A stretch of 64,000 nucleotides of DNA from Rachycentron canadum (lineage: Eukaryota > Chordata > Actinopteri > Carangiformes > Rachycentridae). Below are positions 14,501 through 29,500 of the stretch, piece after piece. The stretch is from positions 10,213,210-10,277,209 of the forward strand of contig CM076653.1 of assembly GCA_038496675.1 (NCBI GenBank), read 5' to 3'. Both the position numbers and the translations under genes were made by a program. The notes under the pieces are model-generated. The model made no database searches and was not told the DNA's origin. It was given only the letters and a program-made list of their open reading frames with translations. Within the stretch, counting starts at the first letter, position 1; every line of letters begins with the position of its first letter.

Positions 14501-17500
14501 GAAACGTTTCATTCTGTTAAAACTAAATATGTACGTAGCAGCAGATCTGCAGTGTCCAATTTACATCTTCTCGCGCTGAAATAACCGTGAGAAGACAAAT
14601 CTCATCTGTAAAACCGTGTTCTTGTTCAAACGCAATCCAAGGGGCTGTACAGTGTGCTGAAAAATGAATAAATAAAAGCACTGAATATTTCAGCCTATCT
14701 GCTCAGTTCATCTCTATAGTACTATGTCATAATATCACACATATGCACATTTATAGAAATGATACAATACAACATCTGCCTGATAAATGTAACGTCAGCC
14801 CCGTGAGAAACATCTTCCAGCAGCAGTAAACGTGCACACCCGCCCACTCACCTCCATAAATGAAAACCATCTAGCCCTATTACACAAACAGTGTCAATGC
14901 AGAACTGATTTACAGGATGCACAGGGACAAAATGACTGTGTATCAGCAGCTGCCTTACATCAGGTTGGGTTGGAAACTCTGACGAGATGCTTTTTTTGTG
15001 CGTCTGTTCTTCATGTGTGTTACCAGAGCACTCGTGTGATGTGGACTCCGCCGCTGAGGGAGAGTTTTGCTTACCCCTTCTTAGTCCTGCAAATGCTGCT
15101 TCTCACCTACATCCTACGGTAAACCCCCCCCCCCCCCCCCCACTGCATGTCGCACTGTTACTGGCAAATTCTCCACATGAGGACATAAAAAGAATAATTT
15201 CCTTTCTTTTATTTCATTTTATGTTAAACTCTGCTATTACTCTTAGCCTTGTGTAGTTATGTTTTAGTTCAGTGAACTTGTAGGTGCACAACCTGCAACG
15301 TGGTGAAATATTGAACAGTGGATTTGTTTGGTTTTCACTCCCTTAATTCCATTTGTATCTTTGTGTGTCCACGAGTGAGCAACAAAGATGTGAACACAAC
15401 AGCAACTTTGATTGGACTGTTACGTTCACACTCAAAGTTATACCAGAAACACCTGGATGTCATTGTCATGATGTGCACAGTCTTGTTTTAATTGTCTTGT
15501 TGTTTTTGTCCCTTTGTCCCTCTGTTGTATTTAAGTTATTTGTCTGGATGGTTTTTTGAAATAATTTTTTGGGCCATTTTCAAGCCTTTATCAGATGGAG
15601 ACAGTGGAAAAAGACAGAAAGAAAAATTGGGGGAGAGAAGGGGCTCGACATGCAGTAAATGGTCCATTTCGTCCTGCTCAGGGCTCAGTATGCCCCATAT
15701 AGGACGTGCTCCAACCACTCAGCCAACAGAGTGCCCTTTAGCAACATTACAGAAAACTGACCCTCTCTGTGTCTCTGTCTAATCTCCATGTTGAAGTTGA
15801 ATCTGATATATGTGACAGAAATGAAAAAATACAAATTTTTTTTAACCGTTTTAACAGCAGCAGATGGAGACAGGGGCATTTCAGAGACATTTTCTGTCAA
15901 AAATAAATCAGAAATTAATTTAAAATGAAGAAAAATTAAACATTCAGCAGACTGTAATATAGAGAAATAGAGCTGGCAGCTGCAGCAATGTACTGTGTGA
16001 TCACGCGTGCAGATCAGCAGCAGCAACGCAGACGCCAGCCATCCATTGTGTCTCCAGCCTAACCACAGACGGAGGCTGCTAATTAGCTTCAGCTAGATCT
16101 CCCCTGTTCAGCACATCTGCTGCACATAACTGTGTGTTTATCTGTTTGGTCCCTGTTGAATAATTTAGTTGAAGACTTAAAAAAATGTGTATCCATCAAA
16201 AACGTAGAAAAGAGTCGGTTTTTTTTTTATTTTTTATTTTTTTTTTATTTGTTTAAACAGCCCATTGAAGTGTAAATAAGAAGAAACTGATCAGAGAGCT
16301 GTTTTCCTTTTGAAGCGGCACCGTTTCCAAGAGTTTGTGTGGTAATTACTGGGGTGAAGGGGAAGCTCGCCTCTGTTGTCAGCTTGCTGTGCCGAAACAG
16401 GCTCTATGGTGAGATAAAGTACAGTAATCTTCTCTCTGCACTTCAGCCAGTGGACGCCACCTCATGTTGAGTGTAGTCGGTAAACTGTGACTTGTATCAG
16501 TTTAACAGTAAATGGAGAGTGAACTCACTACAGGTCTTTGTAGTACTCGCACTGAATGTGTGTGTGTTTTCTCAGCCATCTTAATGCATCTACTCTTATC
16601 TCCCCTACACCGACTCTCTCTCACCACTCTGTTTCTTTTTCCTCCTCCTCCTCCTCCTCTCCCCAGGACGCGGATACCGAGCAGGACAGCCATGGTCGCT
16701 CTGGGCATCTCCAATTTGTGCTTCATGCTGCCGTGGCAGTTTGCCCAGTTTGTACTGCTCACTCAGGTAAACAGAGGGCAAGAGAAACATTGAGAGAGAA
16801 TGTGGAAAGAAAAGAGATTGGACAGAGGAGATTAGAGAGAGAATAGAGACTTGGAGAAAGCAGAGGACTCTGGCAGAGAAGGAGAGACTACAGACGTTGG
16901 CAAAGAGATGAAGAGGCGGGGAAGACTAAAAAGAAAAGGGATAGAGAAAAGAAGTGGGGTTGCAAGAAGACACTGTTTACATCTCTGTTTGTTCTTCTGA
17001 AAATGTGCCTCTAAAATCCTAATATTTTAAGGGGACTAGTTGAGATTGTTGGAAGGACAGATTCCTTCAGACAGGCAAGAAGAGATGTGTAGGCTGGCAG
17101 ACGAAGGCGCTGCAGTTTCAACCTTGACTTCAGAACAAAGAGGTCACTGCAGCGAGCATCTGTCTTCAGCACCAGTTTGGCCCATACTGTCGGCGTCCCC
17201 TCAGGCCGCTGCTGCTCTGGATCGCCAATTATTAGTCTGGCCGATAATCAAGCCTGAAATTCAGCATTTTCTGATTATTGGTATCATTATTTTTACGAAT
17301 GATAACTAATGTTCCACACTCTGTGGTCTGAAGCAATGTCCCGCCCGTAGAACCATCTGATTGGTTGGTTACCTGGAGTAATAACCAATCACCTGTCACA
17401 ACCCAGCTTGCGAGGCCATGACAAAACTGACAAAAATAAGCAATTTTATTATAGAAACTGAGAATAATAACAAACTACATGGAAAAACAATAATCAATGG

Positions 17501-20500
17501 AGTGTGAATATCAGTAGGATCAGGAGTGTAGTTGTGCATGAATGTGCTGAATGTGTGTAAGTGTCGTAAACGCGCCACAACACAAAACAACAAAGAAAAA
17601 CTGACGCATCCTAACAAAAAGAGCTGCCTGCAGGGAAAGTCAGGGAAGAAGAAAGGGGCTGTAAACTATGCCCAAAAGTCTTTTTAAAGGCTGGGATCGT
17701 GGCTTGTACGTGATCCAAGCACCTGAGGAAAAACAAAAAACCACAGGTGATGATGGAAAAGAGCAGGGGCTGTCACACGCCACCCAAGGACTATGTCGCA
17801 ACATTGAGCTGTCCCCATACCCTCATTGCAGATGAACAATTTTTACTGCAAATCGCAGTTCCAAATCTAGGTTATCGGTCTCTTCGGTTACTATTTATCG
17901 GTATCAGTCCTGAAAAATAGACAACGCTTAATTTTAATATGACACAAGTTATTTAACAGCTATTCTGTTTCTGTTTCAGATTCTAGATCCACTGTGTGTA
18001 TGTAAATCAACCAAATACTGCGTACACCCCCCCTCACTGCTCACTCCTCAGTCTGGGACAGTAATAATCTGTGTTGTGGTCCCTCATGTCCAATTTATGC
18101 AATGTCACATCATGTTGTGTTCACCACCAATGTAGAGTGGATGCACAATGTTTTTTTTTTTTTATTTCGGTCACTAATTCCACTGCAGCAAAGGCCAATG
18201 TTAAAGACTGTAAAGGTGAGACTAATTAGAGATAATGAGCTGTATGGGTCATCACAAGCATCTCAGCCACCGATATAATGAATCTCATCACAGTTTAACA
18301 GAAGTTAATTTGCAAAATTTCCCCTCACCCTGGAGATCTGCCAGCCGCCAACAGAAAACACTGAGTCCACCATAAATATCCACCGTAAATAAGGAAGTGT
18401 GTGTCTACCACACTGTCTAATTTTATTTAAACACCACTAATTATCATGTGTATAAAAGTGACAAGTCTTAACTTGAAACGCAATAATGATGCCAAATATA
18501 TTCATGAATGCAACAGGAGCTATGTTTTATCACTCAACAGCTGCATAAGAAACTAAAGCACCATAAGCAAAGACTGAAATTAAGAGCAGCAGCATTGATC
18601 TCCTCACTCAGGGCCTTAAAAAGCACTGATATTGAAAATGTCCTTGATTTGCAAAGGTCTTAAATATTATCATGCCTCCACGCCAGCAACAGCCAGAGGC
18701 GTATTGTTTATTTTATTTTAATCCTCCTTTTTATCTGTTTTTGCATTTTTTTATTATATTTTGTTTCTTATTTACCCCCCCCCATTATCCTCACCTTTTT
18801 TTGGCTGCAGAAGCTGGGATTCGTAAACTGTTCATCTTTGCGTTCTCTTTCTATGGATCAACATTTTAAGGCATTTAATTAATAATTGCTAATGTACATT
18901 CAGGTCGTTGAAGTCAGTGTTAACGAGGAGGTGGTGAATACTAATTAAAATGAGTTTTTAACAGCGATGGAACAAACTGTTTTGTATTTTTATTGATTGG
19001 ATTTTTCCGCAGTGTGTGGTTGACCCTGTTGTTATTTGCTTTGTTTTTTTTTTTTTTGTTTTTTTTTTCAGGTGGCCTCTTTGTTTGCCTCGTACATCCT
19101 GGGTTACCTCGGCCCAGCCAAGATGCAGTCCATCCTGGTCACTCATATGGTGCAGTAGATCTTTTTTTTCTCTCTCTCTCTCTACAAATCCTGCAGGAAT
19201 CAATTAATGCAGTTTCTGACATTGACTGGTCACTGGTGCTTCATGCAGTGTGACTGTGTTGAAATTAGAAAAAACAGAAAGGAAAAAAAATAAGTTGTCA
19301 ATGTCAGCAGCACTGAATAAGGAGGAAAAAGCTGTGTGTGCGTTGCACCCGACACGAGTCGAACTCTTTCCAGCCGCTGTCCTCGAAGGTTGTTCTCTGG
19401 CTCACATCCCCTTATCTCACTTGGCTCCTCGGCCGGAAGAATTTCACATGAGCTGGGAGGACAATGCCAGCGGAGACAGGGACGACTGTCTTCAGTATTA
19501 ATTACACTCGTACACGTGCACCAGTGCGTTTTTAGCATTAAATAAGGAGGATATGTGGCTCATTGTCCCAAGGACAAAAGTATATCTCTGTATGTGAGAA
19601 CGCGTAAAGATGTTTGTGTTGGTGTGTGTGTGATACTCTGGCCGCTCGTCCCTCTGCTCCACATTCTTTCCCCCTAATCCCCTCAGCATGCCAGGCTGTT
19701 AGCCAGGGTCTGTGTGCTCCACAGATAAGGAGGAGGCTCTTTGTGGTAAGATGGTGGAGATTTGTGTCAGAGGAAGCATATGGCTCTGCATAATTTACAG
19801 AGCTTGGCAATGACGACTTTGGCTTTGTGTGTGTGTTCAAGAACAGAATATAGACACAACCATGCGTGTGTCCTCTGTGACCTACAGCGTTGTTCACGAG
19901 CTCGAGCGCAGTCACTTGTTACAGAGTCGTTGTAGACGAAGGTGGAGCTGAAATGAGGCGGTCTGGTCAATGGAGGATTTTTGCTTTGTGTCGTGCCCTT
20001 GCCCTTGATCTTGACAACACAGATTGACCTCACATCACAAAAATGTGAGGTTTTTAGGCCTTTGGTTTTAATAGTTTAACACAGGGCTCTGTGTTGGTGT
20101 TTTATTTGATGCCATATTATTTGCATTAGCAGTGCGCAGTGAATCTTGGGATCAGTTGGGCTGCTGTGGATCCACCTGTTAGAGCCTTAGTTTCCCAGGA
20201 GGAGGACACATTTGGAAGTAGGAGCCTTTGAAATGGGTCAGCCTAGTTGCACTGAGACGTAATCTGTCTTTAAATGCAGCCCCTTAATTTGGGACGCAGC
20301 TATAGTCTAAAGGTAGATTTTCATGTCTTATAAATCAGATCTAGGTTCTATATTAATACTGTGAAAGTATCAAACGTCTCCACAGAGAAAAGCTCACAGC
20401 CTGTTTTCAGAAACTGAGCCTTAAAATGAGCTGTCTGGATTCTGTAACGTTGTGATGTCACAACTGTACCATCATGGCTCTCACTGATGCCAGTGCACGG

Positions 20501-23500
20501 ACCATTTACATTTCTTTTATCCAAAGCGATTTACTGAATCCACCATTTAACCTTCTTTTGTTCTAGACATAAGACCAGTGGCTGAAGTTTGTTTTTAATG
20601 AAACAATTTCGGTCTGTAAGGCTCATTTCATCTGTTAATGGCCATCACCATTTACATTTACCAATTTAATTTCAGTTTTACAGCCAGTCAGAAGACGGGT
20701 CTCAGACAGTGACAGAGAAACTGTGTGAGAGAGGGAGATGTGTATTGAGATGGTTTTGATACTTAAAACTACAGACATATGTTCTGATTGTCATCAAAAC
20801 TCATATGGGGCCTTAAAGAAAAAGATAGATTCTCTGCTTGTCGCTTCTCAAACATGAATATCTTCTCTGTGACAGTAAACTGAATGTTATAGTACAAAAT
20901 GATAAACTTAAATGTCTTCACAGGCACGAGGAAGTTGTGATGGGTGTTCTTTGCTATTTTCTGACATTTAATGAACCCATCAATCGATCAGCAACATAAC
21001 CAGATGATTATTTGCAGCCCACATCTGTTGTAAAATGTTTGACCATTAATTTCCTCTGACTTGACTAATCAGTTAATATATTTATTGCTTCAGCGTTGAA
21101 AAAATGATCTTTTTCAGTCTCCCCACTGTCTTCATAGTACAGAGTAGAGCATTATTCCACTCTTCACTGTGGGATTAAGCATCAGAAAGTTAATGTAATA
21201 GGATTATATTCTGCAAGTGGCTGCGTCTTCAAAGTTTAATGCACTGGTTTAAATCTCTGGAGTGTTTTCAGCAACACTGTGGCACTGAAAAGACTTATTG
21301 TTGACACTTAATGCGATCTATCCCAGACCACCCTCCTGCCGTAGAGACACAGTGAAGACGGAGCAGGGACCAGTGAAAACCTGCAGACGCTGGCTGTGCC
21401 TCCGAGCTCACTGCCAAGCCTTCGTGTTGAGCGTTATTTCTAATTACACACACACACGATGACACACAGATCTACTGGAAACGCCAGTTATTTGAGCTGG
21501 GTCACACAGCGGTATTTGCCACCAGGATTGTTGTTACGGAGGTGTCATCCATCACAATAACACCTCCTTTCTGCTATCCCTCCCCCCTACAGATCACACT
21601 CGGCGTCTGCTTCGTCCTGATGTTCGGTAACTCCATGCTCCTCACGTCTTTCTACGCTTCCTCGCTCGTCTCCATCTGGGTGAGTTGGACCTGAACGTCT
21701 GACGTATGTGCAGCTGCTGAACGATCAGAGATAGATTTGGGCCTGATGGGATAAGTTAGCCCAAATGAGTACAAGTAAAAGCATGACAGGAAGAAATGGG
21801 CTGAAATTAGAACAGTGTGACTGAGAAGATGTGTGGTGTTTTATCACTTTGGCTGGGTTTGGATTTTTTATTCCTTTGTGGGGATTTTTCAGGCAATCAT
21901 TGCACTGAGGGATCGATTCACTCAAGTTTTCAGACCTGGCATCATTGTCTGGGTACGTACAACTGGCTTCTCTTCCTGTTTGTCCTTAGTATGCTTTTTA
22001 TATTTGTTAATATCGATATTCATAATTCTGACCACCTTACAAAATATGCATGTTTTACAGTGTAAGAAGAAACAAGGGCAGAAAATTAATCAACAGAAAT
22101 GGTAGCAAAGAGAAAAAATTAGCATATAAAGGGGGAAAATACACAAAAAAAAAAACAATAAAGCCATTAACCCCTATGTAATAATTTCAAGTTATTACAG
22201 CTGTTATTTTCAACATTCAATGCGAAATTCCTCTATACTATTCAGCCGTGGGCCTCACATTTAATCCATGTTCTGCACCATCCATCTCAGTTCTGCCACC
22301 TTATTAAGGAGAAAAGAACCCAATCTAGTCATTTTTTGTTAAATGTTTAAATTCAGTGCAGCTTGTGTGTCCATGTTTGAAACATGCCGTCGATTGCTGA
22401 GCTGACTTGACTCCTCTGTCATTTAGTTTGGCGAGTAACCGATTTTGATTTAGAAAGAAATAAAAAAAAAAAAAAAAAAAAATGATGAAGCTAAAGGAGG
22501 TAGAAATATGGAATTGGCAGAATTTTTTTAGTCTAGTCAAACTACAAAGCTCACCTGCTCCCAACCAGGTGTGTGTGTGTGTGTGTGTGTGCACATGTAA
22601 ACCCATCAGCGTGTATCTCTCCTCCTCAGGTCATGCAGGGTTTGGCCTGGGTCGTCTCCACGGTTCTACTCAAATTCATGTTGTCCACTGTCCTCGGTGC
22701 CTCTGATGATGTAAGTGACAGTAACTTTGAACTAAATCCACTTTTGAGGTGGTGAATTTATGTTATTTGTCAGTTTATTATTAAGTCAATTGATCCTGGT
22801 CCCCGTCTGTTGCTCTTCAACCTTCTGTAGTTTTAGAATTTGCAGATTCTCAGTTTGAAATATGATATTTTGATATATTTATTTATTTTTTACCTTATTC
22901 CAGTGAAAAGAGAGCAGTTTGAAAATTAAACTTTATTATGTCTACACGTAGAAATGTGTAGTCACAGGACAAAGAAACTTAGCATATAACGATTTAAAAA
23001 AACAAACAAAAAAAAACACTCAAAATGAGTCGATCTTGGCGAAATTCATTCAAATTCAAACCAAGGACCAAGGTTTGGCTCATCTCACTCTCTCAGCCAC
23101 AAGGCTGCAGGACTGTTTGCTGTTCAAAATAGTGCCGTTTGACTCTGTGCCACAACTCTAGTTGGACTTTAGTTTTGTTAAAGGATAATTCCAGTAAGTG
23201 AAAAATAGAGCTTGGTTGAAAAAAAAAAAAATGCAGGAAATGTGTGAGAAAGAACAGACTCACCCAGTGATGCTATAACCCTTTTCATATTGTTTGATTG
23301 CCTTTCACTAAAAAGGATGTATCCTGTCTGTGATGTAATAAAAATAATTGTTTTTAAAAAAAAATGTGTTTTAGTTATAGAACCATTGTGTGAATTAAAG
23401 CCAGGTTCTGACAATAATATTGTGAATCTTGGCTCAGGAAGATCAGGACATTTTCATATCATCCCATGCGTATGTGGTAGAAAAGAGACTTGGAGGAGGA

Positions 23501-26500
23501 GCCTGGAGTCAACAATGGTGATGAGTATGAGTATAAGTATAAGCATTAGTATATAAGTATATTTTTTATAGTGTGGAATCTCAGTCACATAAAAGTGGCA
23601 GCCCACAGTGAACTGCTGTTTTTGAACCTCCAGTTTGTAATTTGGTCGTCGTCATTTCAGTTTTTTGAAACCAAAAGAAACCGTATTTTGAGGAGCGTCA
23701 TTTTCCCATAGCCTTCAATACAATCTGACTCATTTTTACAACCAGTGGAGTCGCCCCCTGATGGTCATTGGATTGAATGCAGGGTTAAGACTCTTCAGCA
23801 TTTGCTTCGCTTTACAGAAGCCAATGGACTCTACAACCACTTTTATAAACAGTCTGGTAACAACTCATGTCACATGAAAACACCCTTTCCTTGATTTTTC
23901 ACCCAACACACACTGCTTCATACACTGAATGGTTATTACTGAGTGAGGGTAGTAGACCCACAAATGCAAAGCTGCTGAGGTTTAGGTTGATCCAAAGAAA
24001 CTCATCGTCTGTTATAATATAATCTTAAATTCCAACTAAAGAATAAATAACATTAAACGTTGTGAATGGGAGGAAATGTTTTTGAAAGTGTAGTAAGTCT
24101 CTCCACTGTTTATTTTTCCCCAGGCTCACATCAGTGGACTGATAAAGTCAAAGTTCACCAGCTACAAGGACTTCCACACTCTGATGTACACATGTGCTGC
24201 AGAGTTTGACTTCATGGAGTTGGAGGTAAAAGTCTGTTTTAACTGAAATCAGCTTCTCCATCAGAGCAGCTGTTTATCCTCCTGCCACAAAGCACTGATA
24301 ACTGCAGAGCTGCCTGTGCTGCAGCCTCCGTTCACAGATAAAATGCAAGTTCTCAGACAGCTTGTGGCGAAAATCTTCCTAAATTTTAGCTTTCAAAGAT
24401 GTTGCTCAGGCCTCTGTGAAGATACCAGAAACCAGAAATGAGAAAAACCTGCTGTTTTGTATCAAAGCGGAGCTGAGTGTGGAGAGAGCCAGCTCTGAAT
24501 TAACAGGGAATGGAAACCTGGCAGCTCAATTTGGGAAGATTTCAGTGACAGACAGCCGCCTGCTTTTGTCTTTGTGTTCATGGGAATATGCAAAGTGTGT
24601 TAAAAACATGATTAGATATAGTAGCTGTTGCCTGTCTCTCTCCTCTTACCTTACCTCACTGTGTGTCTCTGTATCTCTCTCTCCCTCAGACCCCTGTACG
24701 TTACCTGAAAACGTTGCTGCTGCCCATCAACATGCTGGTGGTTGCTCTGATTGCTGGCAGGGTGAGTCTGGATCATGCCTCAGAAAACGGTTTGATTTGT
24801 TTCAAAAGCAGAAACAGAAGAAGGGAGTCTGTGTACAATAACAATATAGATACTCAATGTCCCTTCCTTCTTTATCTAAACCACCTATCCATGCAGACTG
24901 GAGCCAGTCCCATCTGACAGGGTTCAGCCTGGACATGTCACCAGTCTTTCTCAGGGCCAACATATAGAGACAAACGACCTGTCCCGCTCACACCTAGGAG
25001 CAATTTATTCACACACCCCCCCCCCCCCCCCCACCATCCCATAGTAGAGTCGTTTTTTCTTTCTCAATAAGTTTGATAACATTTCTGAAATTCAGTTTTT
25101 GCTTTGTCATTGTGGGGCATTGGGAGCAGACTGGGGGAAGAAATGCGTTTCAGTGGTTTTAGCATGAGGCTGCTACTAGGGCTGCACAATTAATCGAAAT
25201 TTAATTGAAATTGCAACATGGCCAAGTGCAATATCCAAATTGCAACGGCTTCTATTTTTGGATAAAGGTAAAATATGTCACGACGTTGTTGTGCCACCTT
25301 AGCTGCTACGTGAGAAAATTTGAATAAATTGAGACCTCGGCCAAATGCAACAGTAAAAACATAAGTACAGAAGTTATAATAAACTGATGATAATATATAA
25401 CAGTGTTACAGTCACACAACTTTCTGCACTTTTACTTATAAAACCAAGTACCAACTATACTTGTATTGGAGTATTGTGACAGCATGGTGTCAATTAATAA
25501 TTGAAGCTGAGAGTATAATTTAGAAACTCCTCTCTCATAAAGATGCTGAGAGACAGAAATATGAAATCAAACCGAGACTGTAACCCTGCAGGAGACTGAT
25601 GCTGATTTTGAAATGTGAAGGTGACTTGTTTACTGAATCCCAGTGGAAATTAGGTCCTTGCATTTATTAATCAACAATAAACAGGCTGCACGAAACAATC
25701 ACAGATCACTTCAGACTCTTGTGCATCCAGTTAAAGCTGTAGTTTTGGGTCCAGGAACAACGTAAATTACTGAATTGATAAAATAAAACCCTACTTTTAA
25801 ATTATATTTTGTTTCTTCAATACAAGATTTGACCTTATAGTTTATGCATAATATTGTGTTTCCCTCTTTACTACCATCAGTTATTGCATCGGGCTTTATG
25901 AAAATAGTTAAAGTGAAAATACATATCAAAAAAAGACCAAATACACATCCCGAAGGGAACAGAATGGCTTGAAAACTGACAACACAAACTAACTCTACAA
26001 TATGAATAACTCACCCTCTCCTTTTTCAAACTGTGGGAAATGAAGAGTCCTCTGTGCAGTGCGTGGCGGCAGAAATCATACGGGTGTGACTGTCAGACAG
26101 CGTCAGGTCTGCAGCACGAAGTCTCCGGTCTCGCCTCTCAGAACAATACTGCAGGCAGTCAAACATAAAGTTCAAATCACTTTAGAGCCTCGAGACGCTG
26201 CCTCGCTGCAGCAGGAAGAGGAGCTGGGAGCTTATCTGCTCTGGTTACCACGCATACATTTCTACCCCTGAGTAGAACTGCTTGTATAGAGGAAGAGCCT
26301 TTTTTCAAATTCTGGTTTCCACTTTCAGAGAATAGCTGTTGTCTTATTTGCTCTGCATGGGATTCCTAGTTTATGTTTACACAGGTATATTTAAGCTTTT
26401 AGAAGTCTTACTCTTTACACCTATTTATATAAATGAGTAAGCTAAAAAACAGAAACTCTTCTTTGTATAATAAAATAGTATTTCAGCTGCATCATGATCA

Positions 26501-29500
26501 ACATCCTCCAAAATTATTGTACAGCTGAATTCCTGCATTAGTTTCAGCTCAGTTTACCTAATAAACTGCCAGCTGAGTGAATTTTGGTCGGGGGGGGGAC
26601 ATCAGAGAGGGAAAAAAAAAAAATTATAGCAACTGCTCTTTATGTCGTGTAATCTCATTATGTCGTGCCCACGCTAAGCTAAGAATACATGCTTCAACGT
26701 GACAAAGCATGGCAAGCAATACATGAGCAAGCTGTCAGGAAGAGGCGTTTTTTTTTTTGTTTTTTTTTTTTTGTATTCCAATAATTTGTCTCTTTTCTAG
26801 ACCATCCAGGACATAGTCCGCTTCCTGAGGGATGGAGGGAAGGCGTCTGGCAAGAGTGACGATGCCGATGAAGCTGCGGGGTGAGGAACCTGACGCCTGC
26901 TTGCTGATTGTATTGAATTTACCAGTGGTTTTAAAGGTCCCATACAGTATAAAGGTAGACCTCCATGTCTTCTATGATTAAATCTGGTCTAGGTTCTATA
27001 TTAATACAGTGAAAGTATCAAAAGTCTCAGTCCAAAGAGAAATGCTCACAGCCTGTATTCAGAAGCTGACACCCTAATAAATACCCAGCTAAATGGTTTA
27101 TTTTCCTTCACATGGGGCCCTCATTAAAAAAATTAATCATCTTGTATTGAAGAAGACTTGAAACTAAACACATTAGGAAAATGTTTATTGAGCTCATAAA
27201 TCAGTTGAGAAGTAGGGTGGTTTTCACATAGATTTCAATACAATCTGACTTCTTTTTATAATCAATGGAGTCGCCCCCCCGATGGTCATTCGATGCAGGT
27301 AATGCGGGTTTAAGGCTCCTTCAGTGCATTGACTTCACTTTTCAGGCTTTATATACAGTCTGAGCTGAAATCTGCTATATTTTTCTTAGATCACTCAGCC
27401 AATCAGAAGAGAGGCTCAGCGTCTCTCTTCTGATTGGCTCACCAACCTGTTTTCTCCAGAGAGAAGCCTAAGAAATGGGATGTAAAACAACTTTGAGACC
27501 GTTTTTGGCTCTTAAAACAACAAATGTATCTTCTTATGGATATCAACACTTTAAATAAAGCACAGAAGTGTAAAATATGGGGCCTTTAAATAGACAGAAA
27601 AGATTTTGAAATGATGTATTATCACAGATGAGTTCATATATTTCTGTCTGCTCTGTGTTGCAGGTCTGAGATGGCTGCGAAAGGAGAGGTGGGAAATATA
27701 CTTCACATCCTCAATGTCATTGTTAAGTAAATGCACAAGCGTTATCTCTGTAACACCTCACTCTGAACTTTGAGGCATTTCCACAGCGTCGCTCCATTTT
27801 TCTAAACCCATTTTATTAGATTCCCCCAGTGCACTTACATCTGTTCAGTTACTGTGTGATTTTCATCCCTTTCCCCATTACTAAGAAATGAAAGGCAGCT
27901 TCTCTTCTGCTCAGAAATCTCACTGTGCTGCCTTTTGTTCTGCTGCTTCGTCTCAGTTTTTCTAATATCCCCCCTCCACACGTTCAGATGATCAGACACC
28001 AGTGTGCAGAACTTTCCTAGATAATTGCTTTAATGTTTCTCTGTGACTCGATGAGTTACGCTACGGGGGGGGGTTCTCACTTCTCACAGGAAAAGCTGTG
28101 TTTAAAAAAAAAAAAAAAAAAACATGATTTAGATTAAAGCATTGTGCCAATATTGTTATATTTAGCGTTTAGTGACATGAAAACTACTTTTCTTATGATT
28201 TAAAATCAAGAGTTCAAACAAGTTGTAACGTGAAATGAATTTAAATACATGTAGACATGTATTTAAATTACACATAAATGCAGAATTAACAATTAAATGA
28301 CAGCTGCATTTTACTTCAGCCTTTATCTTAATTCACTTCCATCTGTGGTGTTGAATCTAAATATGTTTCCTCACATTACATCACTGACAACACGATGCCA
28401 TAATGATCTCGTTAGCGTAGCTCGCTAGTTTTCTAAGGCAGAAGAGAAATAATGAAGTTTACAGAAAAAAATGCTTATTTTCTTATTGTTAATGCTGCAA
28501 AATGTCAGAAAGTTGTGAAAACACCCCCCCACAAGTTTTCACAGCTCATGGTGACATCTTCAAATTCTTGTTTTTGTCTTTATCTTATGTTAATATGAAA
28601 TCAGTAAGACTGAAGGTGACAAGTTAGATAGAAATGCATGTGAAAAAATATGTAGTTAACATGTAGAAAGGTTCTGTAGGTGGTGATGAGGGGTTATTAG
28701 CGGTGGAGGGTAGTCGCTGGCCTCGCTGGTGAGGTCAGCTGCAGACGGGATGATGGGAAATGAGAGAACATGCAAATTTTAAAGGTGCCCTGTGTAGTTT
28801 TTGGATCACTAGTAACACTACGGAGCAAGCGAGTTCTCCTTGTGTTATGAACGTCACGTGAATGCATCACCACGCGGTTACGATGCAAACTCTTGGCTGA
28901 AGTTTCACACTGTTCATAGAGCAGAGTGTGGTTGTCCACTAATCACGGGGTTGAGTCCTCAACCTCACCTCCTCCTGCCCATATAATCAAAGGTTGGTTA
29001 GGTGGTTAGGCTAGCGCCATGCACGGTCGCACCACCATCTGTTTTGCAAATGTTTTATGAGGAAGGAAATGCATTTGACATGATACAGGGGCGAACCGAT
29101 GGCCGAGTGGGTGGTTCGGCCCTACTCGGACGAGTCTCTGGTTCAATTCAGAGCCAGACTATTTCTTTGTCCTTCTGTCTGTCCCACTTCCTGTCAGTCT
29201 CCACTATCCTATTAAATAATAAAGGCACAAAATGGCCCCAAAAAACATGATGTGGAGTATTTTGGTCAGAAAAATAAAACTCTGAATCTAGATAAAACTC
29301 CACTGGGGACCTTTAATATTTCAGCTGAGGACAGAGAGTGTTAATCAGGGCATATAATCGATATCGCAATATCCAAGTTGAAGGAGCTGCAATTTTTATT
29401 TGATAAAGGTCAAATGTGTTTCAACATTATTGCACATTGTTGGCAACACAAGCTTTTTTCAGTGAAAATAAAATGCAAATATTGGATTTTTTTTCTTTTT

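Noticed and set aside
29088..29160. tRNA-like sequence with A- and B-box similarity
   Set aside because: The stems do not pair as a complete tRNA, and it continues into a SINE body and A-rich tail.
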